Origin: JBCBKU01 sp038521345
GTDB taxonomy: Bacteria > Pseudomonadota > Alphaproteobacteria > Rhodobacterales > Rhodobacteraceae
Assembly: GCA_038521345.1 (NCBI GenBank)
Contig: JBCBKU010000012.1
Span: 27,183 to 91,182 of the forward strand
Direction of reading: 5' to 3'
Length of the DNA stretch: 64,000 bases
The position numbers and the translations under genes are program-made. Below, piece by piece: positions 54,169 through 62,634 of the stretch (position 1 is the stretch's first letter; each line of letters begins with the position of its first letter). A model generated the notes under the pieces. The model was given only the letters and a program-made list of their open reading frames with translations, made no database searches and was not told where the DNA came from.

Positions 54169-55455
54169 GTGGCCAGCGAGCCCGCACCCTTTTCCCGCTT
54201 CGAGTGGCTTATCGCGTGGCGATATCTGCGCGCGAAGCGCGCCGAAGGCGGCGTCAGTGTGATGACTTGGATCAGCCTGGTCGGCATCGCCCTCGCCGTG
54301 GCGGCTTTGATCATAACGTTGGCCGTTCGCTCGGGCTTTCGAGCGGAATTCGTCGACACGATCCTCGGATCAAACGCGCATGTCACTGTGTACACCACCC
54401 CCGTCCGAGTGGCCGGCGGCACCACGAGCCGTGTCATTTCGGATTACGAAGGGATGGCCGAACGGCTGCGGAGTTTGCCCGAGGTGACCCGGGCCGCGCC
54501 CTTGATCAAGGGTCAGGTCATGGCTTCTGCGGGCGGCCGCAATGCAGGAATCGAGGTCTTTGGAATTGCACCGGCGGATCTGATGACAATCCCCCGCGTT
54601 GCAAGCCCCGAAGACGCCGTTGGAGAGATCGAACGATTTGCCGATGGTGTTGCCATTGGATCGGGTGTGGCCCGGCAGCTGGGTATCACGGTGGGCGACC
54701 AGATCCGTATCATTTCTCCCAACGGGGTCCGCACCGCGTTCGGCACCTCGCCCCGCGTATCGACCTACGAGGTCACCTATGTCTTCACGGCCGGGCGTTT
54801 CGATATCGATCGCACGCGCGTCTACATGCCGTTCGCGGATGCGCAGGTCTATTTCGATCGCGACGGCGTTGCGGACGAAATCGAGGTTTACATCGCCAAT
54901 CCGGAGGCCGTGGACGAAGTGGGTCCGCGCCTTGCAGAAGCGGGCGGCCCGGGCACGCTCCTTTGGACATGGCGTGACAGTTCCGGTGCCTTCCTGCGCG
55001 CGCTCGAGGTCGAGGATACGGTGATGTTCGTCCTCATGTCGGTTCTCGTCCTTATCGCTTCGATGAACATCATCTCGGGCCTTGTGATGCTGGTGAAGAA
55101 CAAGGGCCGTGATATTGGCATTCTGCGGACCATGGGGCTGACCGAAGGGTCGATACTCAGGGTGTTCTTCCTTTGCGGCGCGCTTGTCGGTCTGATCGGG
55201 ACGGCGGCGGGCGTCGTGCTCGGTTGCCTTTTCGCCATCTACTTCGATCCGATCCTCGCCTTCGTCAACGGGGCGGCAGGGGGTGGTGTCTGGGATGCCT
55301 CGATCCGTGGGATTTACAAGTTGCCCGCGAAACTTGAACTACCCGATGTCCTGTCCGCGGTCGGTTTGTCGCTGCTCCTGTCTTTCGCAGTGACCATCTT
55401 CCCCGCGCGCCGAGCGGCGCGAATGAACCCGGTCGAGGCGCTTCGATATGAGTGA
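54169..55455 (+). CDS. lolC: Lipoprotein-releasing system permease LolC/LolE
   Basis: 428 residues of the FtsX-like permease family. The start region FEWLIAWRYLRAKRAEGGVS and the loop GIALAVAALIITLAVRSGFR match LolC/E; a large periplasmic domain (about 50-270) is followed by three transmembrane helices and the terminal RRAARMNPVEALRYE. GTG 54169 with AAGGAG is preferred over the TTG at 54112. A single permease gene, as usual in alphaproteobacteria, suggests a homodimer. Overlaps lolD by 8 bp. Confidence 0.93.
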   Translation: MASEPAPFSRFEWLIAWRYLRAKRAEGGVSVMTWISLVGIALAVAALIITLAVRSGFRAEFVDTILGSNAHVTVYTTPVRVAGGTTSRVISDYEGMAERLRSLPEVTRAAPLIKGQVMASAGGRNAGIEVFGIAPADLMTIPRVASPEDAVGEIERFADGVAIGSGVARQLGITVGDQIRIISPNGVRTAFGTSPRVSTYEVTYVFTAGRFDIDRTRVYMPFADAQVYFDRDGVADEIEVYIANPEAVDEVGPRLAEAGGPGTLLWTWRDSSGAFLRALEVEDTVMFVLMSVLVLIASMNIISGLVMLVKNKGRDIGILRTMGLTEGSILRVFFLCGALVGLIGTAAGVVLGCLFAIYFDPILAFVNGAAGGGVWDASIRGIYKLPAKLELPDVLSAVGLSLLLSFAVTIFPARRAARMNPVEALRYE

Positions 55456-56131
55456 GCCGACGCTGACGTTGGACGGCGTCACCAAAACCTACAACAAGGG
55501 CCGGGCGAACGCCGTCGAAGTCTTGCGCGGCGTCTCGCTGCGGGTCGAACCCGGAGAGGTGGTGGCCATGGTGGCGCCGTCCGGTGCAGGCAAATCGACC
55601 CTTCTCCACATTGCTGGGTTACTGGACACTGCCGACTCCGGCCGCATTGCCATCGCCGGCACGGATACAAGCGGGCTGAATGACAAGCGTCGGACCGAGA
55701 CGCGGCGGCGAGATGTGGGCTTTATCTATCAGTTTCACCATCTCTTGCCTGAATTCTCGGCGTTGGAGAATGTGGTTCTTCCGCAGTTGGCGGACGGCGT
55801 GGCTGGAACCGAAGCCGCGGCCCATGCCACGGACCTGTTGACCGCCGTGGGACTTTCCAAGAGGCTGGCACACCGGCCATCGGCATTGTCCGGCGGAGAG
55901 CAGCAGCGCGTCGCTTTCTGCCGGGCGCTGGCCAATCGCCCACGGTTGCTTCTGGCGGATGAGCCGACCGGGAACCTTGATCCGGCCACGTCGGACACGG
56001 TGTTCGGTGCGCTGATGGAGCTTGTTCGGGGGACTGGGCTTGCCGCATTGATCGCGACGCACAACCACGAATTGGCGGCGCGGATGGACCGGATCGTGAA
56101 GCTCGAACACGGGGTCGTCTCAGCGGTCTGA
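55448..56131 (+). CDS. lolD: Lipoprotein-releasing system ATPase LolD
   Basis: A 227-residue ABC ATPase: Walker A APSGAGKST at the expected place, Q-loop FIYQFHHLLPEFSALENV, signature LSGGEQQRV and Walker B LLLADEPTGNLDPAT. With LolC/E it extracts lipoproteins from the inner membrane for outer-membrane sorting. Coupled to lolC by an 8-bp overlap; its 3' end overlaps the convergent kinase-fold gene by 12 bp. Confidence 0.96.
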   Translation: MSEPTLTLDGVTKTYNKGRANAVEVLRGVSLRVEPGEVVAMVAPSGAGKSTLLHIAGLLDTADSGRIAIAGTDTSGLNDKRRTETRRRDVGFIYQFHHLLPEFSALENVVLPQLADGVAGTEAAAHATDLLTAVGLSKRLAHRPSALSGGEQQRVAFCRALANRPRLLLADEPTGNLDPATSDTVFGALMELVRGTGLAALIATHNHELAARMDRIVKLEHGVVSAV

Positions 56132-57049
56132 GGCGCACCACATCTCAAGTGCCGCGCGGACGCGGTTCGACTTGGGGTCCGTTCCGTGGTTCCGGGAGAG
56201 CTTGTCGAGAAGCTCGACCCCAAGGAAGAACTCGAGGAATTCTGCCTGACCGAGCCGCTTAAGTTCGGTGCGGAACGGCCGGGCGTCTTCAGAGGCCATA
56301 CCAAGCCAACGCCCGCCAAAGCGGCGCGGAACGTTCGTCTCTGCAAACACGAGAAACCGAGCCGCGTCCTTTGCCAAAGGCAGGGCATGGGCATTCTGAA
56401 TGTCCACGCCCCAAAGGGCGTCGTCGCCGGCAATCAGGTTGATGGCGGAAAAATCGCCATGGCTTCGCGCCTTGAGAACGGGTGACCCGATGAGGTCCCC
56501 GTGGCGATGCTCCAATTCCTCTAGCGCTTGAGCCGCCAGACCTGCGCTGCCCCCTGCGACCTCTTCGGAAAAACGCCGAGCACGCTTAAGCCAGTACCGG
56601 CCGCCGAATTCGGACACTTCACGGCGCGGCGCGGAATAGGTCCAGAGGAACCCGGCTGCCTCCGCCATGCGCTGTCGTCGGTCGGCGCTGCTGGCGGCCC
56701 CGAGCACGTGGTCAAAGCGGGTGCCGTCGATCCAGTCGGCAACGGTTACTCCGTCCTCGGGCCACGCGGCCCTGAGGACCGGCACCCGGAAGGGACCATC
56801 ATTCATCCAACCCCGGACGATGCGCAGCTCTGCTGCCTGCGCCATCGCCGCCGCGCGCGGGGCTTCGAGGTTGACCTTCACTGCCACGCATTGCGTCCCG
56901 AGCCGACCCTTGAAGACGGCGGCATGCGGGCGAGTGCTGATCAACTCGATCAGCTCAATCTTTGCAAACGCGTCGTTTCGCGCGCGGATCCCGGCCAGGT
57001 CATGGACCGCTTCGGCCAGAGGACCGATGAATCCCGGGCGATGGGCCAC
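56120..57049 (-). CDS. Aminoglycoside-phosphotransferase-fold protein
   Basis: 309 residues with a kinase-like layout: Lys58 in CVAVKV (ATP), SHGDFSAINL with HGDF at 197-200 and Asn204 (catalytic loop), and GVDIQN with Asp216 (metal). The substrate is unknown; APH-like proteins often phosphorylate sugars, choline or lipids rather than antibiotics. It starts with GTG at 57049, 5 bp after the DUF606 gene, so the two form an operon. Confidence 0.8.
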   Translation of the reverse strand: MAHRPGFIGPLAEAVHDLAGIRARNDAFAKIELIELISTRPHAAVFKGRLGTQCVAVKVNLEAPRAAAMAQAAELRIVRGWMNDGPFRVPVLRAAWPEDGVTVADWIDGTRFDHVLGAASSADRRQRMAEAAGFLWTYSAPRREVSEFGGRYWLKRARRFSEEVAGGSAGLAAQALEELEHRHGDLIGSPVLKARSHGDFSAINLIAGDDALWGVDIQNAHALPLAKDAARFLVFAETNVPRRFGGRWLGMASEDARPFRTELKRLGQAEFLEFFLGVELLDKLSRNHGTDPKSNRVRAALEMWCASDR

Positions 57050-57054
57050 GTTTG

Positions 57055-57510
57055 CTATCCCTTCTGGGCCAGGAACACCCCAGCCCCCATCAGGGCCAGA
57101 CCCGCCGCGCGCGCCGCCGAGATCGGTTGGACAGGTGCTCCGAAAAGCCCGAACTGATCAATCATTGCGGCCGAGATGATCTGGCCCAGCAGAACGAAGA
57201 AGATGGCGTTTCCGATGCCGAAATGCGGGGCAACCCACGTGATGGACAGAACGTAGAACAAGACGAGCAGACCGGCTAGGAAGAGATGCGGCGGCTGGTC
57301 GGCGATCCGGCCAAGGGCGCGCACCTCGCCCGAGATCAGCCCGATGACAAGCGCTGCGGACATGGCCACACCAAAGAGAAGCACCACAGCCGCAACTGGC
57401 GATCCTATGCGCGCCCCTAAAGAGGCGTTCAATGCAGCGAGGATCGGGATCCCGATCCCGGCGGCCAGCATAATGAGCGCATAGCGCGTGGTTTCGGCCG
57501 TGATCTGCAT
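57055..57510 (-). CDS. DMT family transporter (DUF606/YdcZ-like)
   Basis: A 151-residue hydrophobic protein with about five spans, of the DUF606 branch of the drug/metabolite transporter superfamily: IPILAALNASLGARIGSPVA and FFVLLGQIISAAMIDQFGLF. AAGGAGG precedes the ATG at 57510. The short size suggests it works as a dimer. The substrate is unknown. Confidence 0.87.
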   Translation of the reverse strand: MQITAETTRYALIMLAAGIGIPILAALNASLGARIGSPVAAVVLLFGVAMSAALVIGLISGEVRALGRIADQPPHLFLAGLLVLFYVLSITWVAPHFGIGNAIFFVLLGQIISAAMIDQFGLFGAPVQPISAARAAGLALMGAGVFLAQKG

Positions 57511-57650
57511 GCGGTTCCCCTCCTTGAGCCGGGCCGGGATCGCGCGGCTTCTTCTTCTTCCTCCGGTTTCCGCAAATACTTTGATGCGGGTCAAGGCGCT
57601 GGCGTGACCCATCCGGGAAAACGGTGGCCCAAACAGCAAGGAGGCTGCTC

Positions 57651-58040
57651 ATGCGATGTCTTTCGTTACTGCTGGTTCTCATGGCGGTTCCCGTCGTGGC
57701 GCAGGACGCCGAGCGCGGTGCCGATGTTTTCGCGACCTATTGTGCCACCTGTCATGGGCCCGAGGGTCGTGGTGACGGGCCCATGGTTTCGGTGCTTGAA
57801 ATCTTGCCCGCCGATCTGCGCGGACTGGCCAACCGCGCCGGTGGTGCCTTCCCCGTGGCGGATGTGGCCCGCAAGATTGACGGTCGGGATCCGCTGTTGT
57901 CCCATGGCGGTCCGATGCCTGTTTACGGCTTCTTTTTTCGGGGAGATGACGTGGCCATCCCCTCGGAATCCGGTCAGCCGATCCTGACCACACAGCCGCT
58001 TGCCGATGTGCTGGCGTTTCTCGAAACGCTGCAGGACTAG
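57651..58040 (+). CDS. Class I c-type cytochrome, periplasmic
   Basis: 129 residues. A signal peptide (MRCLSLLLVLMAVPVVAQDA) is followed by the haem site CATCH (residues 31-35). A Met in LSHGGPMPVYG is a likely distal ligand. Exported as a monohaem electron carrier; the partner is not evident. AAGGAGG precedes the ATG at 57651. Its stop is 3 bp from the convergent lipoprotein gene. Confidence 0.92.
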   Translation: MRCLSLLLVLMAVPVVAQDAERGADVFATYCATCHGPEGRGDGPMVSVLEILPADLRGLANRAGGAFPVADVARKIDGRDPLLSHGGPMPVYGFFFRGDDVAIPSESGQPILTTQPLADVLAFLETLQD

Positions 58041-58043
58041 GGC

Positions 58044-58721
58044 CTAGCTACAGATCCCGGCGGTTTCGGCGCCGTCCCAAGGCAGTTGCACATTCACCGC
58101 GCGTTCCTCGTGCAGGACAGGGAAGTGCTCGGCCAGAACCGAACGCAGGCGAGCAGTCCGCGGTCCGTCGGGATCAAGTGCGCGACAGCAAACATATTCC
58201 TCGACGATTATGCCCTGCTGCTCCCATCCGTAGTCCAGAAACTTTCGGGTCTCGTCCAATTCGAAGAGATACGGATCTGCCTGCGTGGTTTGTTCCGTCA
58301 GGGCCTTGAACGGGTGATAACCGGTGCGCGCGCGTTGCTGCCATTGCCAGACATGGGTCAGTTCGTGGGCAAGCCGCATGGCATCCCGCAGGGGCAGTTC
58401 ATCCGGGTAGCCTTCGAGGAAATCGGGTTCGTGCGCCCACGTCGAATAATGGATCGTTTCGTCAAGAACGAACGCCGCGAACGATGTGGTGATTGGTCCC
58501 GTTTCGGGCGGAAACAGCCGTTCGCGGCAGGCGGTCTGCGGACGAGGCGGGCGGGTACGCCGGATCAAGCCCACAACAGCTCCGTCGACGACTGTGACGG
58601 CATCGAGATCGACAGTGTCGCCGTGGACTGTATCCACGAAGGCCCGTTCCGTTTCCGTCAGCTGGCGCGTGGCGCAGGCGGGTACGATGAGGGCAAGGGC
58701 GAGAAGGGCGACACGAAGCAT
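58044..58721 (-). CDS. Lipoprotein with HELTH metalloprotease-like motif
   Basis: 225 residues from the ATG at 58721. Lipobox VPAC at Cys16. The motif AHELTHVWQWQQR has HELTH at 119-123, an HExxH zinc signature of the DUF4157-like group, though the third ligand is not obvious. Residues DETRKFLDYGWEQQG and EEYVCCRALD lie downstream. A cell-envelope peptidase or scaffold is possible; not demonstrated. Confidence 0.72.
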   Translation of the reverse strand: MLRVALLALALIVPACATRQLTETERAFVDTVHGDTVDLDAVTVVDGAVVGLIRRTRPPRPQTACRERLFPPETGPITTSFAAFVLDETIHYSTWAHEPDFLEGYPDELPLRDAMRLAHELTHVWQWQQRARTGYHPFKALTEQTTQADPYLFELDETRKFLDYGWEQQGIIVEEYVCCRALDPDGPRTARLRSVLAEHFPVLHEERAVNVQLPWDGAETAGICS

Positions 58722-59179
58722 GGCGTCACACTGGCCGAGATTCACGCGACCGCAAGGGGCCAAGCGCGGCACCGCCGCCGGTCCCGTTCCGGGCGCGGGC
58801 ATCCGCGCAAAGGCCGGCGGAGGCGAGCCGGTGGTTCGAATCGCTCACTGGCCGTGCGCCTAATTTTTGGGCGACTTATGGTTTCGAAGCTGTGAACGAC
58901 GCGTTGCATTTGGGTTGCATCGTTGCGGCATTTTTGTCGTCATAAACCAAAGTAGTACACAGAATTGCCGGGTCGCAGGATTGGGAGACCTGTCGGAAAG
59001 TACAGGAATTTCTCGAATTTGTAGAAGTTCGCCGGAATTACTCGCCTTTAAGAAGAAATTTTCGGAACGTGAAACACTACGTTTCCATCTGGGTGACAAG
59101 CCTGACGTGCCGTGAGAATTGACCTCTCCCGCCGGTCTTCGCCAACTAGTCTCAGTAACGAGTTGGTGGGGGCCAAACG
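58722..59179 (+). other. 458-bp gap with no supported gene
   Basis: The right half is clearly AT-richer than its surroundings. Three GTTGC-type repeats (GTTGCAT at 58903-58909 and 58914-58920, GTTGCGG at 58922-58928) and short stem-loops are visible. A frame of 82 codons at 58867 has no ribosome-binding site and unlikely sequence. Probably the promoter region of the small membrane protein. Confidence 0.5.
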
Positions 59180-59431
59180 ATGTTTGTAGGCATTATGCGC
59201 CTGTTGATCGACGTATTCTGCGTCGTCTACCTGTTTTATCTCATATCGCTCTGGCTGCGCATGACACGCAAGAAGCTGGAAGAACGCGAGACCGAACGCC
59301 TGAAGCGCGTCCTTGACGGCAATCGGGCAACATTCACGACAAGTCGGCGCCAACGCCGCGAGGCCAAGGCGATGCCGGATGAACTGGCCGCACGCCGCGC
59401 TGTGCGACTCCATAGCGTAAAGAGCGCCTAG
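59180..59431 (+). CDS. Small membrane protein with basic tail
   Basis: 83 residues: one N-terminal transmembrane helix (about residues 5-27) followed by a long Lys/Arg/Glu-rich, probably coiled-coil tail (RKKLEERETERLKRVL, RRQRREAKAMPDELAARRAV). GTGGGGG lies before the ATG. No domain is recognised. A hairpin at its stop suggests a single-gene unit. Confidence 0.65.
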   Translation: MFVGIMRLLIDVFCVVYLFYLISLWLRMTRKKLEERETERLKRVLDGNRATFTTSRRQRREAKAMPDELAARRAVRLHSVKSA

Positions 59432-59439
59432 CGGCGCTC
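59422..59439 (+). terminator. Hairpin at the end of the small membrane protein gene
   Basis: GAGCGCC/GGCGCTC, 7-bp stem with a TAGC loop that includes the stop codon. There is no T tract. Confidence 0.5.
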
Positions 59440-59554
59440 GACTCCCCGGGCGGCGCGGTGGGGTTGCCGCCCGGGTTCATGCAAACTGACGTGCTCGGGC
59501 CCGCCCGGACATCGGACGGGTAATCCGATTGTCGTGCCGCCTGCCGGTTGCTTC

Positions 59555-61513
59555 CTAGACGTCGAGTTCTTCCACGAACCGGGCGTTCTCCTGAATATAC
59601 TGGAAGCGAAGCTCAGGTTTCTTTCCCATGAGCCGTTCAACGAGATCGCCGGTTTGTCCCGGCGCATCCTCGTCGATGGTCACTCGGATCAGTGTCCGTG
59701 TCGCGGGACTCATTGTGGTGTCCTTCAGATCCTTGGCGTCCATTTCGCCGAGTCCCTTGAAGCGCAGAACGTCGATCTTGCCCTTGCCGCCAAGCCCGGC
59801 CTCCATAACGCGGTCCTTCTCGGCGTCGTCGGCCACATAGATCCGCCGCGCGCCCTGGGTCAGGCGGTAGAGGGGGGGGCAGGCCAGATACAGGTGACCC
59901 TTGTCGATCAGGCCGCGCATCTGTGTGAAGAAGAACGTCATCAGAAGAGATGCAATATGGGCGCCGTCCACATCCGCGTCGGTCATGATGATGACCTTGT
60001 CATAGCGTAAATCATCGACGTTGAAGCGAGTGCCCATCGACACGCCAAGCGCCTGGCAAATGTCGGCAATCTCCTTGTTGTCCGAAAGCTTGCCCGAGGC
60101 GGCTCCAAGGACGTTGAGAAGCTTGCCCCGCAACGGCAAGAGAGCCTGGGTGGCGCGATCGCGCGCCATCTTGGCGGACCCGCCGGCACTGTCGCCCTCG
60201 ACGATGAAGATTTCTGTGCCGTCGCGCGTCTGTTTGGAACAATCCACCAACTTGCCCGGCAGCCGCAGCTTCTTGGTGGCCGATTTTCGGGCGGTTTCCT
60301 TTTCCTGACGGCGGCGGATCCGTTCCTCGGCCCGCAATACCAGAAAATCGAGAATCGCGCCGGCCGACTTTGTGTCCGCCGCGAGCCAATTATCGAAGTG
60401 GTCGCGCACGGCGCCTTCGGTCATCTTCTGGGCGGCCTCGGTCGACAACCTGTCTTTGGTCTGACCCACGAATTGCGGTTCTCGGATAAAGATCGAGACA
60501 AGGGCTCCTGCGCCTGAAGTCAGGTCGTCGCGGGTGATCTGGGCCGCCTTTTTGTTGCCGGCGAGTTCCCCATAGGCACGGATGCCTTTCAGGATCGCTG
60601 CCCAGAAACCGGCCTCGTGCGTGCCGCCTTCGGGTGTTGGCACCGTGTTGCAGTAGGACTGGAGGAACCCGTCGCGCGATGGCGTCCAGTTGATCGCCCA
60701 TTCGACCTTGCCCGGTTCGCCGTACTTCTCGCGGAACTCGACCTGGCCCGTGAACGGGCGGTCGGCATAGGTTGTGGCCGTGCCAAGCGTCTCGGTCAGA
60801 TAGTCCGCCAATCCGCCCGGAAAGTGGAAGGTGGCCTCAGCCGGCGTGTCATCTTCGGTGATAGCCGTGCGCCACCGGATCTCAACGCCTGAGAACAGGT
60901 ATGCCTTGGACCGGGCCATGGCAAAGAGGCGCCCGGGCTTCAGCTCAAGGGAACCGAATATCTCGGCATCGGGGTGGAATGTAACGGCCGTGCCGCGGCG
61001 ATTGGGGGCCGATCCGATCCTTTTCAGAGGGCCTCTTGGAACGCCGCGCGAGAACTCCATGCCGAATAGCTCGCGGTTGCGCGCGACCTCGACACGCAGA
61101 TGGTCGGAAAGCGCGTTGACCACCGAAGAACCGACGCCGTGCAACCCGCCCGAGGTTTCATAGGCATCGCCCGAGAACTTGCCGCCGGCATTCAGCGTGC
61201 AGAAGATGATCTCGAGCGCGGACTTCTCGGGATGCTTCGGGTGCGGATCAATCGGGATCCCACGCCCGTTGTCGCGCACCGTGACCGAACGGTCCTCGTG
61301 CATCTCGAGTTCGATCCATGTGGCGTGGCCTGCGACGGCTTCGTCCATGGCATTGTCGACGATCTCGGCGACCATGTGATGGAGCGCGCGGTCGTCCTTG
61401 CCGCCGATATACATGCCGGGGCGAAGACGCACATGCTCCATGTCCTCGAGCACCTCGATCGAGGACGCATCGTAGGTTTCGGCGGTTTTCCCGGTGAGAA
61501 GATCGTCGGCCAT
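59555..61513 (-). CDS. parE: DNA topoisomerase IV subunit B
   Basis: 652 residues, the ParE rather than the roughly 800-residue GyrB size. GHKL ATPase: VAEIVDNAMDEAVAGHA and VRDNGRGIPID. The TOPRIM domain has IVEGDSAGGSAKMARDR and TDADVDGAHIASLL. With ParC it decatenates daughter chromosomes. No parC is in the window. The ATG at 61513 begins MADDLLTGKTAETYDASSIE. Confidence 0.95.
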   Translation of the reverse strand: MADDLLTGKTAETYDASSIEVLEDMEHVRLRPGMYIGGKDDRALHHMVAEIVDNAMDEAVAGHATWIELEMHEDRSVTVRDNGRGIPIDPHPKHPEKSALEIIFCTLNAGGKFSGDAYETSGGLHGVGSSVVNALSDHLRVEVARNRELFGMEFSRGVPRGPLKRIGSAPNRRGTAVTFHPDAEIFGSLELKPGRLFAMARSKAYLFSGVEIRWRTAITEDDTPAEATFHFPGGLADYLTETLGTATTYADRPFTGQVEFREKYGEPGKVEWAINWTPSRDGFLQSYCNTVPTPEGGTHEAGFWAAILKGIRAYGELAGNKKAAQITRDDLTSGAGALVSIFIREPQFVGQTKDRLSTEAAQKMTEGAVRDHFDNWLAADTKSAGAILDFLVLRAEERIRRRQEKETARKSATKKLRLPGKLVDCSKQTRDGTEIFIVEGDSAGGSAKMARDRATQALLPLRGKLLNVLGAASGKLSDNKEIADICQALGVSMGTRFNVDDLRYDKVIIMTDADVDGAHIASLLMTFFFTQMRGLIDKGHLYLACPPLYRLTQGARRIYVADDAEKDRVMEAGLGGKGKIDVLRFKGLGEMDAKDLKDTTMSPATRTLIRVTIDEDAPGQTGDLVERLMGKKPELRFQYIQENARFVEELDV

Positions 61514-61805
61514 AAGCTGCTCGGCTTTTTTTGGTTTTGCACGCCCATTAGACCATCAGCGGACGGTCGCGGCAACGACACTGTGGTGGGGCCCGCCGAT
61601 GCGGGCGCATTCGGGCTTGTCTGATTCGAACATTGCTTAACCCCGTTGCGCGCAGGGCTTCCTCCGCGCAATCCGGCGGCAATCGACCCACCGCACTTCT
61701 TTTGTTCCCAAGCCATCTCCAATGCCCCTGAGATGACGCAATCTCCTTGGGAAGATCGCCACATTTTGAGACAACAGCGTCGTGAGTTTTGTACGAGGTA
61801 ATGAC

Positions 61806-62534
61806 ATGCTTTTCCGCGCCACATTGGCGGCGATTGGGCTTCTGGCGTCCGCGCCTTTGGCAAGCGCCGCAACCGTCACGGTCACCGACCTGACATCCAA
61901 CCCTTCCGCCTACGCCGATTGGCTGGCCACCACGAGCGGCAGCGCCGTTGAAACGTTTGAGGACGAAGGTGCCGCACTTGGTGGAGCCCGTGGCGTAGAA
62001 TATTCCGGCCCTGTCTCGACATCGGTCGGCACATTTTCGACCCTCGGCGGTCGCGGCACGGGCGGCACGGTTTCCCGCGCCCCGTTCGCGAACACCGGCA
62101 CCGGTCTGGCCTTGCGCTCGGGAAGTGTTTACGGCCGGTCGAACACGACCGAAGGCGGAAACTGGTTCCTCGACTCGAACGACACCAAGGGCATCGCCTG
62201 GTCGATAGATATGGGCATCAACTTCAAGTCGGTGGCCTTCACGATCTCAGACATGGCCGACACCGGCGCGATTTTCGATCTGATCGTCAACAACGACGTA
62301 ATCTGGTCGGCCTCGCGGATGGCGGCTTCGGCCAAGCAGCTCTTTGTCATCGACTTCGGATCCACGATGTCGGCATCGGACAACGTGCAGCTTGTGTTCC
62401 GCAACTCGAAGACGAATGACGGCTTCTCGCTTGACGACGTGACGCTGGCGACCACGCCGCTGCCGGCGACCGCGCTTCTGCTGCTTGGCGGCCTTGGCGG
62501 GCTGGTTGCGATGCGCCGCCGCAAGACGGCCTGA
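61806..62534 (+). CDS. VPLPA-CTERM sorting domain-containing secreted protein
   Basis: 242 residues: signal peptide (MLFRATLAAIGLLASAPLAS), a mature part rich in Ser, Gly and Thr, and a C-terminal TPLPATALLLLGGLGGLVAM with a final RRRKTA, the PEP/VPLPA-CTERM pattern for exosortase processing. Such proteins are made with exopolysaccharide-linked systems; no exosortase is in this window. The ATG at 61806 has GAGGT upstream. A strong terminator follows. Confidence 0.85.
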   Translation: MLFRATLAAIGLLASAPLASAATVTVTDLTSNPSAYADWLATTSGSAVETFEDEGAALGGARGVEYSGPVSTSVGTFSTLGGRGTGGTVSRAPFANTGTGLALRSGSVYGRSNTTEGGNWFLDSNDTKGIAWSIDMGINFKSVAFTISDMADTGAIFDLIVNNDVIWSASRMAASAKQLFVIDFGSTMSASDNVQLVFRNSKTNDGFSLDDVTLATTPLPATALLLLGGLGGLVAMRRRKTA

Positions 62535-62552
62535 TCCAATCGGCATGCGATG

Positions 62553-62582
62553 AAACGCCCGGGCTGGCGCCCGGGCGTTTTG
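62553..62582 (+). terminator. Rho-independent terminator after the VPLPA-CTERM gene
   Basis: A 12-bp perfect stem (AAACGCCCGGGC/GCCCGGGCGTTT), loop TGGC, then TTG. Strong. Confidence 0.9.
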
Positions 62583-62634
62583 CATTCCGACCCTTGGCTT
62601 GATCGGGCGCGTGAACGGGCGTATGGCCCGACCC

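Noticed and set aside
58826..58860. Possible tRNA 3' end or phage attachment site: GGTTCGAATC resembles a T-loop
   Set aside because: The flanking bases cannot form a 5-bp T-stem or an acceptor stem, and no CCA-like end or integrase is present.
58903..58928. Three GTTGC repeats considered as origin iterons
   Set aside because: Too few, unevenly spaced and with no replication gene nearby.
58867..59115. An 82-codon open frame in the AT-rich gap
   Set aside because: No ribosome-binding site, Cys/Arg-scattered sequence without protein-like pattern, and the opposite strand is open as well.
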